From the IMG/VR virus record IMGVR_UViG_3300045146_000121, positions 1 through 34,574 of that record: a DNA stretch of 34,574 nucleotides; one strand, written 5' to 3'. The DNA comes from a virus. A program made the translations under genes and the position numbers. The notes beneath the pieces are model-generated. The model did no database searches. It saw nothing but the letters and a program-made list of their open reading frames with translations, and was not told the DNA's origin. Of this stretch, positions 14,578 through 25,100 are shown piece after piece (within the stretch, counting starts at the first letter, position 1; each line of letters begins with the position of its first letter).

Positions 14578-17463
14578 TTACCAATTCACAATTAATATTC
14601 CTTGATAACCAGCCCCTCCGATACAGTATGGGGACCCTGATACAGCCATAACTGCACCGCCTCCTCCACCTGCACCGTATCCTTGACCAGCTTGACCATT
14701 TTGAGACATACCGGAGCTATTCACACCTCCAGCTTGTCCGCCGTTTCCACCGGAACCAGCTCCGCCACCGCCTCCAATAAAGGTGTTGGTTGGGATAGCC
14801 CCTCCCGAGTAGTTGCTACTGTTGGACCCTTTTTGTTTTGCCGCTCCCCCGGAAAAAAGGGACATCCCTCCAAAGGTTTGTCCGCCACCGTTTCCACCTT
14901 TAAATTCTGTTGACCCGAAAAAAGTGCTTCCACCTACTGCACCAGCCCCACCGCCACTTAACCCACCAGCTCCGCCTGACCCGATTATTACTGTTATAGC
15001 TTGACCTGAAGTTACGTTTATGATTTGTGGGATAAAACCTACTCCTCCGCCCCCTCCAGCAGTTATGCTCGTGCCGTATCCGCCTCCGCCTCCGCCACCT
15101 CCGCCGTGAGCAGACACCATTACTTTACTCACCCCTGTTGGAACGGTAAATGTACCTGACGATGTGAAGGTTTGAGAATTTGTGGGAAGCCCTCCCCCAC
15201 TGAATCCTGCGAGTTCTTGTCGGACGAATGCCGTTGTTGCGACTTGTGTCGTATTCGTTCCCGTCGTAGCCGTAGGGGCTGTTGGAGTCCCCGTTAAACC
15301 AGGCGATGCCAACGGAGCTTTCGCATCTAATTGTGGTTGAATCGGTGCCGTTACTCCGTCAAGATAACTAAGTTCCGCCGAAGATACCGCCCCGATTGAT
15401 GTTGTTGAAGGTAGCGTTACCGTGCCCGTGAATGTTGGGCTGATAATCGGGGCTTTTGCGTCTAATTGCGTTTGAATATTAGAGGTGGCACCGTTCAAAT
15501 AAGAATATTCTTGTTGAGAAATATTTGCGACTGCATAATTCAAACAACGCCAATAACCTAATTCGCCATTTTCACAAACGAAATCAGCAACATCCCCTAC
15601 AAAAGTCGTTAGGCTATCCCCTGCTGGGAGGATTAACGACGTCGCATTGTGAGCAAGTGTCACGGCACCGTCAAACACCAAACGACGAATCGTTCCCGTA
15701 GTGGAAACTCCTAGCGAAGTGATTGTTGCGGTTCCCGTTATGTGAATCGTATCCCCCGAACCTTTTGTTCCGATGGTGGTTGTTGTTGCTGACGCAATGG
15801 GGGTTCCTAAGCGAGCCTCGATGTTAATATTGGCTGACCCATCAAATGGCTCCCCGTTTATTGTTCTAGCTGTTGTAAGTGAAGAAGCAGAACCATCAAT
15901 ACTGGAAATACCAGTCAATGCTAATGAAGCACTAGCACGGTTGATAGTTACAGCAGTAGTACCGATATACATTGTTTGGTCATTCAATGGTACTGTTCCC
16001 GTTGAAGACGGTAAAGTAATTGTTGTTCCATCAGTTCCATCAAGCGTAATGGACTTGTTGATTGTCAACGTTTTAGAACTGCCAGCAATACTAAATCCAG
16101 TTGTATTAGCAGTCAATGACAATCCATTTACGCTAGTCAACCCAGCAAGTGTTAATTGTGTACCTCCAGCTGTAATTGCCGTAGTACCAATGGTAACAAC
16201 ATTACCTGACAATGTATTACTACCCAAATCGATTGTTTTATTTGTCAATGTTTGTGTACTATTGATTGTAGCTATTTCATTTCCAGAAATTTGTATTTTT
16301 CCAGTTCCCTTTGGGATGAAATTAATACCAACATTGACATCTGTTCCTGATGCAGTAATTGACGGATTATTTCCTGTAGAAGCATTTGCTACAGTAATTT
16401 CATTAACAGCTGATGCAGTTGTATTGAAAATTATACTTTCATTACCATTGGCATCAGCAACGTATCCACCATTTACAATCTTAGGAGCAGTTAATGTTTT
16501 TCCTGACAAAATTTCAGTTCCAGCAATTGTAGCTAGCGTACCTGATGTTGGTAACGTTACATTAGTTGTGTTGGTTGCAGTCAACGTAGTAGCAAATGCA
16601 CCAGCTGTAATAAGATTACCGCCGAGCGTAATTGTTTTACCCGTGTTTGCTACACCTGTACCACCATATTGACCAGCAATAATAGAAGCATTCCATGTAC
16701 CAGAAGACAACGTTCCAACGGAAGTCAATGAAGAAGATATAACGCTAGCACCAAGAGTTGTTGAACTAAGAACAGCTGTGTTACCAATTCTATATGCAAA
16801 ACCAGATGAAATATCAACATTTTGATTGAATGTCCAAGCATCGTTTGCATCAACCCAAAGAATTGTTTTATCTGTATTCCCCTTTAGTGTAATACCACCT
16901 CCATCTGCGGTTACATCTGTAGGAATAGCAGTTGATCCAAGTTCGATATTTTTATCATCTACCATCATTGTTGCTGTATTCAATGTAGTAGTAGTCCCAT
17001 TGACAGTTACATTTCCATTAATTACACAATCATTTATTGTTGTCAACCCAGTTATAGAAAGAGAACCAGAAATGTTTGTATTACCAGTTGTTCCGTCTAC
17101 TGAAAATTTTACAACTTCATCTGCAGTATTTCTAACATTCAATGTATTTGTATTTACGGTTGAAGCATAAAGACTCAACCATTTTTTAGTACTGTCACCA
17201 AGGTAGACTGTGTTTGTAGAAGAAGGAAAAATACTACCATCAGAGTTTAATGAACTACTGTTGATAGATCCATTGATTGTTACGTCACCGAAGATATTGA
17301 TATCAGTATATTGCCCAGACGTATCAGTTGCATTACCTAAAATGATTGTTTTTAGATTACCAGCCGTAGCATCAGAAGCAAGAGTAGTATTTCCATGAAT
17401 AATGCCGTCTTGAAGAACTTCAAGTGTATTTTTGATTTTGAAATTGACATTCTGTGTAGCCAT
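14578..17463 (-). CDS. Tail fibre/adhesin with glycine-rich tip (961 aa)
   Basis: Distal fibre protein likely to decide host range. The N-terminal ~540 residues are beta-rich repeats of the aquatic T4-like fibre type (VDDKNIELGSTAIPTDVTAD, ITLKGNTDKTILWVDAN, GTWNASIIAGQYGGTGVAN). Then come INGEPFDGSANI and a variable region with SYLNGATSNIQTQLDAKAP repeats and QVATTAFVRQELAGF. The last ~180 residues are a glycine-rich domain with many poly-Gly runs, like the receptor-binding gp38-type adhesins of T2/S16 phages, here fused to the fibre. The ATG at 17463 follows an in-frame TTG at 17472 that is also possible. A late-promoter octamer lies at 17500-17507. DNA from about 15,850 down to 14,600 is clearly GC-richer than the rest. 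Confidence 0.85.
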   Translation of the reverse strand: MATQNVNFKIKNTLEVLQDGIIHGNTTLASDATAGNLKTIILGNATDTSGQYTDINIFGDVTINGSINSSSLNSDGSIFPSSTNTVYLGDSTKKWLSLYASTVNTNTLNVRNTADEVVKFSVDGTTGNTNISGSLSITGLTTINDCVINGNVTVNGTTTTLNTATMMVDDKNIELGSTAIPTDVTADGGGITLKGNTDKTILWVDANDAWTFNQNVDISSGFAYRIGNTAVLSSTTLGASVISSSLTSVGTLSSGTWNASIIAGQYGGTGVANTGKTITLGGNLITAGAFATTLTATNTTNVTLPTSGTLATIAGTEILSGKTLTAPKIVNGGYVADANGNESIIFNTTASAVNEITVANASTGNNPSITASGTDVNVGINFIPKGTGKIQISGNEIATINSTQTLTNKTIDLGSNTLSGNVVTIGTTAITAGGTQLTLAGLTSVNGLSLTANTTGFSIAGSSKTLTINKSITLDGTDGTTITLPSSTGTVPLNDQTMYIGTTAVTINRASASLALTGISSIDGSASSLTTARTINGEPFDGSANINIEARLGTPIASATTTTIGTKGSGDTIHITGTATITSLGVSTTGTIRRLVFDGAVTLAHNATSLILPAGDSLTTFVGDVADFVCENGELGYWRCLNYAVANISQQEYSYLNGATSNIQTQLDAKAPIISPTFTGTVTLPSTTSIGAVSSAELSYLDGVTAPIQPQLDAKAPLASPGLTGTPTAPTATTGTNTTQVATTAFVRQELAGFSGGGLPTNSQTFTSSGTFTVPTGVSKVMVSAHGGGGGGGGGYGTSITAGGGGGVGFIPQIINVTSGQAITVIIGSGGAGGLSGGGAGAVGGSTFFGSTEFKGGNGGGQTFGGMSLFSGGAAKQKGSNSSNYSGGAIPTNTFIGGGGGAGSGGNGGQAGGVNSSGMSQNGQAGQGYGAGGGGGAVMAVSGSPYCIGGAGYQGILIVNW

Positions 17464-17499
17464 AAGGTTCAATATCCCGCTTATAGATTTTTATAACTA

Positions 17500-17507
17500 T
17501 ATTTAAA
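17500..17507 (-). promoter_or_regulatory. Late promoter octamer TTTAAATA before fibre gene
   Basis: TTTAAATA on the - strand, 28-37 bases before the fibre start (TTG 17472 or ATG 17463) and directly after the stop of the 500-aa gene. Same octamer as five other late sites here; differs from T4 late TATAAATA at one base. Confidence 0.55.
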
Positions 17508-19010
17508 TTAAATGTTCATAATTATTGCATGATATTTAATTACTGTATTTGCTGCACCAACTGGATCTACATATACTCTTAGTTCACCACCTGTTATATC
17601 AGCTCTGAAGAAACCTAAAGTAGAAACTGTCATTATTGACCCGAATTCAGTTATATGTGCATTTGTTCCATCATGAATTATTAATAGTTTAGTACTATGA
17701 TATGATGTGCCTTGCGTTATTTGTATGAACATTTCAATTGAACGATATAATGAAGGGCTTACATTCAAAAGAATTTGTTCAGCGTCAGAAGTTGAAGTCA
17801 AACTTCCTACAAAAACGTTTGATTGAGTAGTCTTAATCCCGTTGTTGAATGTAGCAACACCAGTAGTTGTCAATGTCCCAGATACGCTAGCATTAACACC
17901 AACTGTAAGATTTTTCTCAATCCCAACACCGCCTTCAACTACAAGACATCCAGTATCCTTTGAAGTACTGTCTGTAGTATTAGAAATTGATGTAATGCCT
18001 GTAATAGCAAGAGTACCAGCAACAGAACCATTATTTTTGATTGCTGTGGTTCCAGTTGAAGCACCAATATTTACGGCTGTGCTAGCTCCTGCTAAGTTCA
18101 ACGTTGTTACTGTATTATTCAAAAGGTTAAATGTAGTGGCAGTTGATGTAAGGTCAGCACCATTTACTGCAATGTCACCAGTCAATGTCATATTTGCATT
18201 AGCAATAATGGATGCAGTTAGCCCAACAGCACCAAAATTGATATTTGTTGTGCTACCAGCTAAACTACCAGTACCGATGTTAATTGTTTTTGTAAGTGTA
18301 TTTTCAGTAGCACCAGCACCAATATTGATTGTTTGAGTTTTTGTACTAACACCAAAGCTCAAGTTACCAGTTCCAGCGACAGAACCAACTGACACTGTCC
18401 CCGAAGTTAGAGCTGAACCGACCCCGATGATAGAAGTTGTATTTGTATACCCAAGCTGAAGATTGCTTGTGGCTAGCGTACCTATATTACCATTATTAAC
18501 AATGAAATCGCCTGCGTGTACAGTAGTTGCTCCAGCATTATCTACACTAAATCTATTACTAAGACCATCATCAGTCTTGACATAAAGATCAGAGAATAAT
18601 GTCAATTCAGTATTATTCAAAAGAAATCTTGTATCATAAAGATTTGGTCTAAATTCGACATTACCGCCAGTACCAAAGTTTTCCAAGAAACGTTCATTTA
18701 GAACTTTAACAACTTTCCAGTATTGTGTATTTGTAGGTGTGATATTCAAGTTGTTATCAGAAAGACACATATAACGAACGCCATTATAAAGAACAACATA
18801 CCCTTTGTGGTATGTTACTGCACTATTCCATGCATTTGGATCACCAAATAACTCGAATCCTTCGTAACTTTTGATGATATCACCGATGAAGTTCATTTCG
18901 TCTTTTAATGCTAGTACATGTTTATTGGCAATTGTTGCATTAACTGCCTCACCATCTTGAATTAGGTAAGTGCTAAAATTAAAATCATCACGTACTTTAG
19001 AAATCCCCAT
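17508..19010 (-). CDS. Tail fibre / virion structural protein (500 aa) with carbohydrate-binding-like module
   Basis: Fibre-type protein. The N-terminal ~50 residues are helical. They are followed by a CBM5/12-like module: W-N-S-A-V-T-Y-x2-G-x2-V-x-Y-N-G-x2-Y ... Y-W (about residues 60-100), as seen in chitin-type sugar binders. The middle is repetitive beta structure (SGTVSVGSVAGTGNLSFG; INIGTGSLAGSTTNINFG). The last ~95 residues form a distinct beta domain (FFRADITGGELRVYVDP) of a kind found at the C-terminus of virion proteins in marine T4-like phages. It lies between the giant tail protein and the Gly-rich fibre, with its own late-promoter octamer 33 bases before the ATG. Confidence 0.8.
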   Translation of the reverse strand: MGISKVRDDFNFSTYLIQDGEAVNATIANKHVLALKDEMNFIGDIIKSYEGFELFGDPNAWNSAVTYHKGYVVLYNGVRYMCLSDNNLNITPTNTQYWKVVKVLNERFLENFGTGGNVEFRPNLYDTRFLLNNTELTLFSDLYVKTDDGLSNRFSVDNAGATTVHAGDFIVNNGNIGTLATSNLQLGYTNTTSIIGVGSALTSGTVSVGSVAGTGNLSFGVSTKTQTINIGAGATENTLTKTINIGTGSLAGSTTNINFGAVGLTASIIANANMTLTGDIAVNGADLTSTATTFNLLNNTVTTLNLAGASTAVNIGASTGTTAIKNNGSVAGTLAITGITSISNTTDSTSKDTGCLVVEGGVGIEKNLTVGVNASVSGTLTTTGVATFNNGIKTTQSNVFVGSLTSTSDAEQILLNVSPSLYRSIEMFIQITQGTSYHSTKLLIIHDGTNAHITEFGSIMTVSTLGFFRADITGGELRVYVDPVGAANTVIKYHAIIMNI

Positions 19011-19042
19011 TATTTATGCCTTGTGCTTTCTTAATATGCTAG

Positions 19043-19050
19043 TATTTAAA
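19043..19050 (-). promoter_or_regulatory. Late promoter octamer TTTAAATA
   Basis: 33 bases upstream of the ATG of the 500-aa fibre gene, overlapping the last codons of the upstream gene. Identical octamer and spacing to the site at 26367-26374. Confidence 0.6.
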
Positions 19051-22000
19051 TGGCTAGAACACGTAGTTTGCTGATCATGATTCTTGTGAAAGGATTATCC
19101 ATATCAACTTTAAGAATAATTTTAATTCTTAAGAACTGAGAAAGTTCTACATTTGATTTAGAGAAAATAAATTGTCCTTCCAAATCTCCAGCAACCCAAT
19201 CTGTCATTTTTGTCCAGTTATCATCTCTAATGATTGAATTTTCATTGTAGTAAATTTCAATTTTAGAACTGTCCCATCCGTTGATACAATCAAAAACTAC
19301 ACTTAGATTTTTCATTACTGCGTAGTCTTTGCCATTCAAGTCGATGTTACTCGTAACAAAAACTGAATTGCTTTGCACATTTCCGAGATGAATCAATGGA
19401 CGCTTGTACAATGTTGGAGTAATTGACGTATCATCTGTAACCAAACTAAATATTGGCTGAATAGATGAAATTGTTTTATTATTGAAAAAGCTGAACATAC
19501 CCTCTTTCAAACGAATGCTTTGAGTAGTTGCATCAGAATATAACACATTCAATGAACTACTAATTGAAGTTCCTTCAGGAACAATCTCTTCAGATTCATA
19601 ATATACATCTGTATATTTTGTATTCAATGTTAGTGTAGAACTGCTAATATTTTTTGAACCGTTGAATGTAGTTTTATATAATCTGAATGCCATATCTTTA
19701 GACTGGTATGGTGTCCATGTACTAGAATTAGATGATTTTAACAGCATTCCATCAATATATTTTTGTTCATTTATTACAACGAAAGGAGCATATGATATTT
19801 TTTTGCCAACTTCACATGTTCTCAACTTTATTCTTGAATTTGCATAGTTTTTAGCAAAGTCAGCTACATCGTTATATTTAGCATTAGCCTTTTCTGGACA
19901 AGCTAAGAAGAATGCATACACTTTTTCTGCATCCATTTTAACCTTTTCAGTAAATTCAATTTTGTACCACTCTGCATTATTCATTGGGGTTGTAGCAGGG
20001 ATATTTTGTGTATAGATTACCTTTTCTTTGTTAGGGAATCCTGCCGTCGTTTCACAAATTGCAAAGATGACGTTATCAGGAAGCAAGAAATTTGAACCAT
20101 ATGTATAGTCAGCTCCAGTTGCTGACTGTAAATCGAAAATTACATCTACTGCACTAACATAACAGTTTTCTGTCATTTTAAACGTTTGAGCAATAGGATC
20201 AGCATTATAATAATACCAGTTTCTATTGGTAGTATTAGTTTTCAAAAAACTATCAACACGTTGTTGCGCAATGATTTCTAATGTAGACCAAGCTTCTGCA
20301 CCAGATGTTTTTCCTTTTGCGATTACACGATAATTTGTATCTCTCCATCTACTCTTCTCCGATGTTGTTGATCCAGATAATGTAAATGACGCATCGAGTG
20401 AACCGTTTGGGTTAGATTTATAAGTTCCAACAAGATAACCATCAATTCTAATTTCAACTATTTCATTTTGGTTGAATACACGCTGTGGTAATGAAACAGT
20501 TTTCATTACATCTAATTTTAGATCTCTTGACCCATTTTGAGACAATGTTTGGAATGATTCACCAGTTTTTGTTGTTGAAGTTGATGTAGATATCGAATAT
20601 GCATTATCCCATAATTCTTTAGAAACGTCTACTATATTATTCACTGTGGTAGTGTTATTAACAACATTCCAAATGAAATAAGTTGGATCCATATCGAACA
20701 ATACTACGCTAGGTGCAGATACAGCGTATTCATTTACAAGATCAGAACCAGTAAATTCTGTTTGTGAAATGATAATAGATTGACTCTCTTTGTCGATCTG
20801 AGTAGTTCTATTTTCTTCAAGCTGTATAATTTTAGTATCCCAAATAATAGCTGGCGTAAGTATTCCATTTACAGACTCAGCACGAGGATAGTCAGTTTCT
20901 TCTTCCAATAAGATATCTCTATAATTGTCATTATAAAAACTTTCAGTATACATATTTCTTGAGCTAGTAGCATTCGAAAATTCAATTGTTGATTGAACAG
21001 ATGCAATATTGTCAATCAAATCAGTAATTCTTCCTTGAAGACCTTCAATGTCTTTCATGTTGTATGCACGAGCATTATCATATAATACAACTTGTGGTTG
21101 TTTGCCATTTTCACGGATAATTGTAGCAAGCAACATGCTGTTTGCTGGGACTTCTCCAAATTTGAAGAAATATTTTCCAGTATCGTCTATTTCTGTAGTG
21201 CCGTGTATATATTGTAATAAATTGTATCTTATGTCACCCTTATTTTCATCAATTACCTCAACAAATTTCCAGTTGAATACGTCTGTTACTGGGTCAAGTC
21301 CATTAATACCAACATTATTGATTGCAATATATTCAGCACCATTGAATGTTACAGATTCACCTTTGTTATATGCCATTTCATTATCCCATTCGATATCAGC
21401 ATATAGTTCTGCTTGCGTTCTTGTAACAAGATAAATTTTATCCATAATCATAGTGTCAATATCATTCAAAACATAAGGGGCAGTTACAGACATTGTATTT
21501 GGTACAATTACTTTATGACCATTGATATATGCTATACCAGCTTCGAGTTGGAGTTTGATTGTTACGTTTGTTGTTATGATTGGATCAGGTTGAGTAGCTT
21601 TATAACTTCTAACAAGTTTAGTATATCCCATTCTATGACCAAATGTTGAACTGAATGTGTTTCTAACTGGGATCCATATTTGCTCATAATATGCTTGTTG
21701 GTATGTTTTTGTACTTGTAGTTACAGTATCAAATGTTACTTTAAGACCAGAAGCAATAAAATCGCCCCCCCGTTGATATGTATAATCAGCAAGAATACCT
21801 TCCAAACGAGCTTCTCTATACATTGTATTGTGGATTTCATTTACTGCATTTGTGATGCTATTGCGTTCATGTGTAGCAAGGAGATATTTATTCTCCATAT
21901 CAATTTTTAATTTATTGATACAGTTAACAGCAGATTTTGTATCATCGATTTCTTTTAGTGCCTGTTCTGAAGAAGAGAATGCAATATGTTTTTCATCAAT

Positions 22001-22141
22001 CAGAGTTTCCATATCACCAATACATGTATCTTTTGCAATGATGTCTTCTCTGTTTAGGAGTGATCCTGCATTTACAGAAGAAGGTGTTATCCAATCACCA
22101 TCTTTAGGTAAAATTTGTTTGAAAACGCTTAGTGATGTCAT
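19046..22141 (-). CDS. Giant tail/baseplate structural protein B (1031 aa), paralogue of the next gene
   Basis: Virion protein of the tail or baseplate periphery. The N-terminus has helical segments (DIIAKDTCIGDMETLIDEKHI). A region around YINGHKVIVPNTMSV resembles phage proteins of the DUF4815 type. A CBM5/12-like module follows (WDNEMAYNKGESVTFNGAEY; DNA 21254-21405). The C-terminal half contains SRNMYTESFYNDNYRD, YNADPIAQTF and STWTPYQSKDMAFRLY. The same landmarks occur in the same order in the upstream 1388-aa protein, so the two arose by duplication. It starts 26 bases after that gene's stop, with no own promoter octamer, so it is co-transcribed. A gp10-like or fibre-network role is possible but not shown. 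Confidence 0.78.
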   Translation of the reverse strand: MTSLSVFKQILPKDGDWITPSSVNAGSLLNREDIIAKDTCIGDMETLIDEKHIAFSSSEQALKEIDDTKSAVNCINKLKIDMENKYLLATHERNSITNAVNEIHNTMYREARLEGILADYTYQRGGDFIASGLKVTFDTVTTSTKTYQQAYYEQIWIPVRNTFSSTFGHRMGYTKLVRSYKATQPDPIITTNVTIKLQLEAGIAYINGHKVIVPNTMSVTAPYVLNDIDTMIMDKIYLVTRTQAELYADIEWDNEMAYNKGESVTFNGAEYIAINNVGINGLDPVTDVFNWKFVEVIDENKGDIRYNLLQYIHGTTEIDDTGKYFFKFGEVPANSMLLATIIRENGKQPQVVLYDNARAYNMKDIEGLQGRITDLIDNIASVQSTIEFSNATSSRNMYTESFYNDNYRDILLEEETDYPRAESVNGILTPAIIWDTKIIQLEENRTTQIDKESQSIIISQTEFTGSDLVNEYAVSAPSVVLFDMDPTYFIWNVVNNTTTVNNIVDVSKELWDNAYSISTSTSTTKTGESFQTLSQNGSRDLKLDVMKTVSLPQRVFNQNEIVEIRIDGYLVGTYKSNPNGSLDASFTLSGSTTSEKSRWRDTNYRVIAKGKTSGAEAWSTLEIIAQQRVDSFLKTNTTNRNWYYYNADPIAQTFKMTENCYVSAVDVIFDLQSATGADYTYGSNFLLPDNVIFAICETTAGFPNKEKVIYTQNIPATTPMNNAEWYKIEFTEKVKMDAEKVYAFFLACPEKANAKYNDVADFAKNYANSRIKLRTCEVGKKISYAPFVVINEQKYIDGMLLKSSNSSTWTPYQSKDMAFRLYKTTFNGSKNISSSTLTLNTKYTDVYYESEEIVPEGTSISSSLNVLYSDATTQSIRLKEGMFSFFNNKTISSIQPIFSLVTDDTSITPTLYKRPLIHLGNVQSNSVFVTSNIDLNGKDYAVMKNLSVVFDCINGWDSSKIEIYYNENSIIRDDNWTKMTDWVAGDLEGQFIFSKSNVELSQFLRIKIILKVDMDNPFTRIMISKLRVLAI

Positions 22142-22168
22142 GTATTGCCTTTAGTGAAGTGTATGTGC
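22142..22168. other. Short intergenic segment between giant paralogues (carries RNA hairpin)
   Basis: The - strand RNA can form a 10-bp stem with one G-U pair (bases 22058+100 to 22083 on the + strand: stem arms 22158-22167 and 22074-22083 region of line 22141). The arms are AGTGTATGTG and CGCATACACT, and the loop CTAGAA contains the UAG stop of the 1388-aa gene. No U tract follows. It may attenuate transcription or adjust re-initiation on the next start 26 bases on. Nothing else is seen here. Confidence 0.45.
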
Positions 22169-25100
22169 TAGAACGCATACACTCTTAGATTTTCCATACC
22201 AATTCTGTTGGTAATTTGTGTGTTGTCAGCGATATTTGTTATTAAGACAATCTTAATTCTCAAGTTGTCCCCTAATGGGATAGCTGCATCGGTCTCCCAT
22301 AAATGCTCTTGTATCATGCTAGCATATGACGCATCTCTATACATTAAATGCCAAGAACTGTCGCTGATTACTGCATCTGTAGTATAGTAAACTTTTACAC
22401 GTGACATATCAGGAGCAACATCTGTATTACCATACACATCAAGATATAATCTCAGTTTTTTATTTTCAGCAAACGGAACGCCATATGATAAGTCAATATT
22501 TTTCGTTACATACACAGAAGTACTTGCTACAGTACCAAAATAGATACTGCTCTCTTTATAAAGAATTGGTGAATCAGAAACGTTCCCCATTCCATCTTTA
22601 GTTTGTTGAGAACTAAGGACATTTTGGATTTGGTGTTTAGTAATACTTGCAATTTTTGATGGTAGAATTTTATGTTCACCGTTATTGATTGACAATGTGT
22701 TTTGTAACGTATCACCATATTTAATAGAATGTGTGATTTTAGTGCCTTCAGGAGCTGAAGCTCCAACTTGGAATATAACATCTGTTACATCTGTAAACGA
22801 CTCTGTATTTACATCGAAATTGACTGTTTTTGGTGCTGCATTGAATTTACATTCAGTAATTTTGAATGTCAAATCTTGATCTTGATGAGGAGTCCAAGTA
22901 ACTTTGTTAGAGCTACTCAGCATAATCCCTTCAACATATGGTTGTTCATTTACAAGAGTATTTTTAGTTCCTGGATATGGGTATTTGTATCCAAGTTTTG
23001 CTGCACGCAATTTAAGACGTACGCCAGCTTGTCCAACGGTTACTAACCAGTCATCTGTGTTTGCATTAGTATTTGTTTTTCTTCCATGTGTTTCGTATGG
23101 ACCAGCTACACAGAAAGAATATGTTTTATTCTTTTCAAGTTTCACTTTAGGGAACAACTCAATTTGGTTATATTGAGGAGCAGTACTACCAGATTTTGTG
23201 CCTTGGTGGATTATTGTTCCTTTTGGAAGAACACCTGTAGCAAGAACTTTTTCATGATCTGGATACCCAGCAGTTGTTTCGAAAAGAGTCAATTCAAGGT
23301 CTTCTGGTAAAACGCCACCAACCAATGTAGTATTGTTGATGTTTTCTTGAAGCTCAGATGCTTCTACATCTAACGCAACTGTTTGAGCATCGATCATTAC
23401 ATATACGCTATGAGCATATGTATCTTTATTGATTACAAACGTTTGAGCTAATGGGTCTGGGTTATAAATCTCATGCGTTTTTGCCACATCTCTATGAACG
23501 ATATCATAGTTGTTGATGATTTTCAAATATGGCACTTGAGAAATTGTTGAAACACCTCTAGCACCAGAAATATAATCGCCAGCTAATCCAGGACGTCCAA
23601 TACCTTCTACAGCAATAATTCTGTCACCAGATTTCATTGGGACTGCTGTACCACCGATTGGAAAACTAATGTTCAATGATCCATCATATGCAGCATATGT
23701 GGCTACAGAATTTGTACCATATATTTCAGGGAGATCATCAATTTTAATTCTAACTTGTTCTTTTCCATTGAAAGAGCTAGCAGGGGCTTTTATTGTCAAT
23801 GTATATTCTGGTACAACTCTTGGTTCTTTAATAATACTAGATAAAATATCTGTTCTTTTAGCTGATGTTTCTTTAACATTATATTTGTCACGAGACCACA
23901 GACGACCCCACCGACCAACTTTTTCTGAATTCCATGCAGTTGTTGATGTACCTACAGACAATGCACTTACACTGTCCCAATTTACAGTACTACCATTCAA
24001 TGTTGCTGTTCTTCTTTCATAGAACGTATTATTTTGGATCTCATCGAACCATGTATATGTTTGGGGGCTAACCGTAATAGTAACTTTTGGCTGAGCAGTA
24101 ACTTGATATTTGTTAACAAGTACACTGTGTGTGTATTTTGGTTGTTCTACAAGAGCACCAGTTTCAACAACGTTCAATTGAACATATGAGGTAGTAACCA
24201 TATTCATTGTTTCAATTGCTTCTTTGAAAATAATATGATGTGACAAAAGTCCTTCATTGATTAACATACTCTTAGGATTTTCACCATCACCTACGTGAGA
24301 TAGTTCAAGATGGGTATCACGAGAATTTTCATCGAAGAATGGATCAATGTACATGTTTCTTGTCAATGATGCATCATTTACAGAAAGGTTCTGTGTACTG
24401 ATAAGTCTTGCCAAGTTGTACGTGCTATCATGTAGTATATCTTCAAGTTTTTTGATATCGCTCATTTTATATGTTTTAACATATTCTTTAGTCATTTTTG
24501 GAACATAACCGTAACTATTGAAAATGGTAGCCATAAGTATGTAATTTTGGTCGTTGAACGTTGGTGGTACTGGATATCCCTCATCATTATTTTTACCTTC
24601 AATATATAAGAAAGAAGGCTTCAACGAAATTCCATTATCTACAATACCAAGATTTTGCCATTCTGTTAAATACAAATTTGGTTGTACGTTTGTATTATCC
24701 ATAAGAGCTTTATAGTTGTATCCATTCCATGAAACAATGTCATTTCTTTCATATGATTCTGTAGATTCCCATACTCGTGCATCATAATCAGTATGTGATA
24801 CACCCATATAAATTCTGTCATAACGAGGGAGAATTCTATTGAATGTAACTTCAATTGAAGGAGTAGAAAAATTGATGTTAGATTTAACAAGGATTGTTGT
24901 TTTATCTGTAGTAACCCCGACGTTATTCAACAGATTGTCATCTTGAAGAGTTGCATTATATGTCAATGATCCTTGTGAAATTGTACAAGCATGACCAGCC
25001 ATAGATGGATCATAATTATTCCAAATGATGCTATCACCATTAACACTAAGTGTACAATTACGTGTTACTCCATTTACTACAACTTGTGAAGGGATTGACA

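Noticed and set aside
15773-16672. Long + strand open frame of 299 codons opposite the fibre gene
   Set aside because: Antisense shadow of a low-complexity, Thr/Val/Gly-rich fibre gene; hydrophobic repetitive translation, no ribosome site, and the - strand gene is clearly real.
17842-18336. 164-codon + strand frame opposite the 500-aa fibre
   Set aside because: Same shadow effect; translation is a Val/Pro/Ala-rich sequence mirroring fibre repeats.
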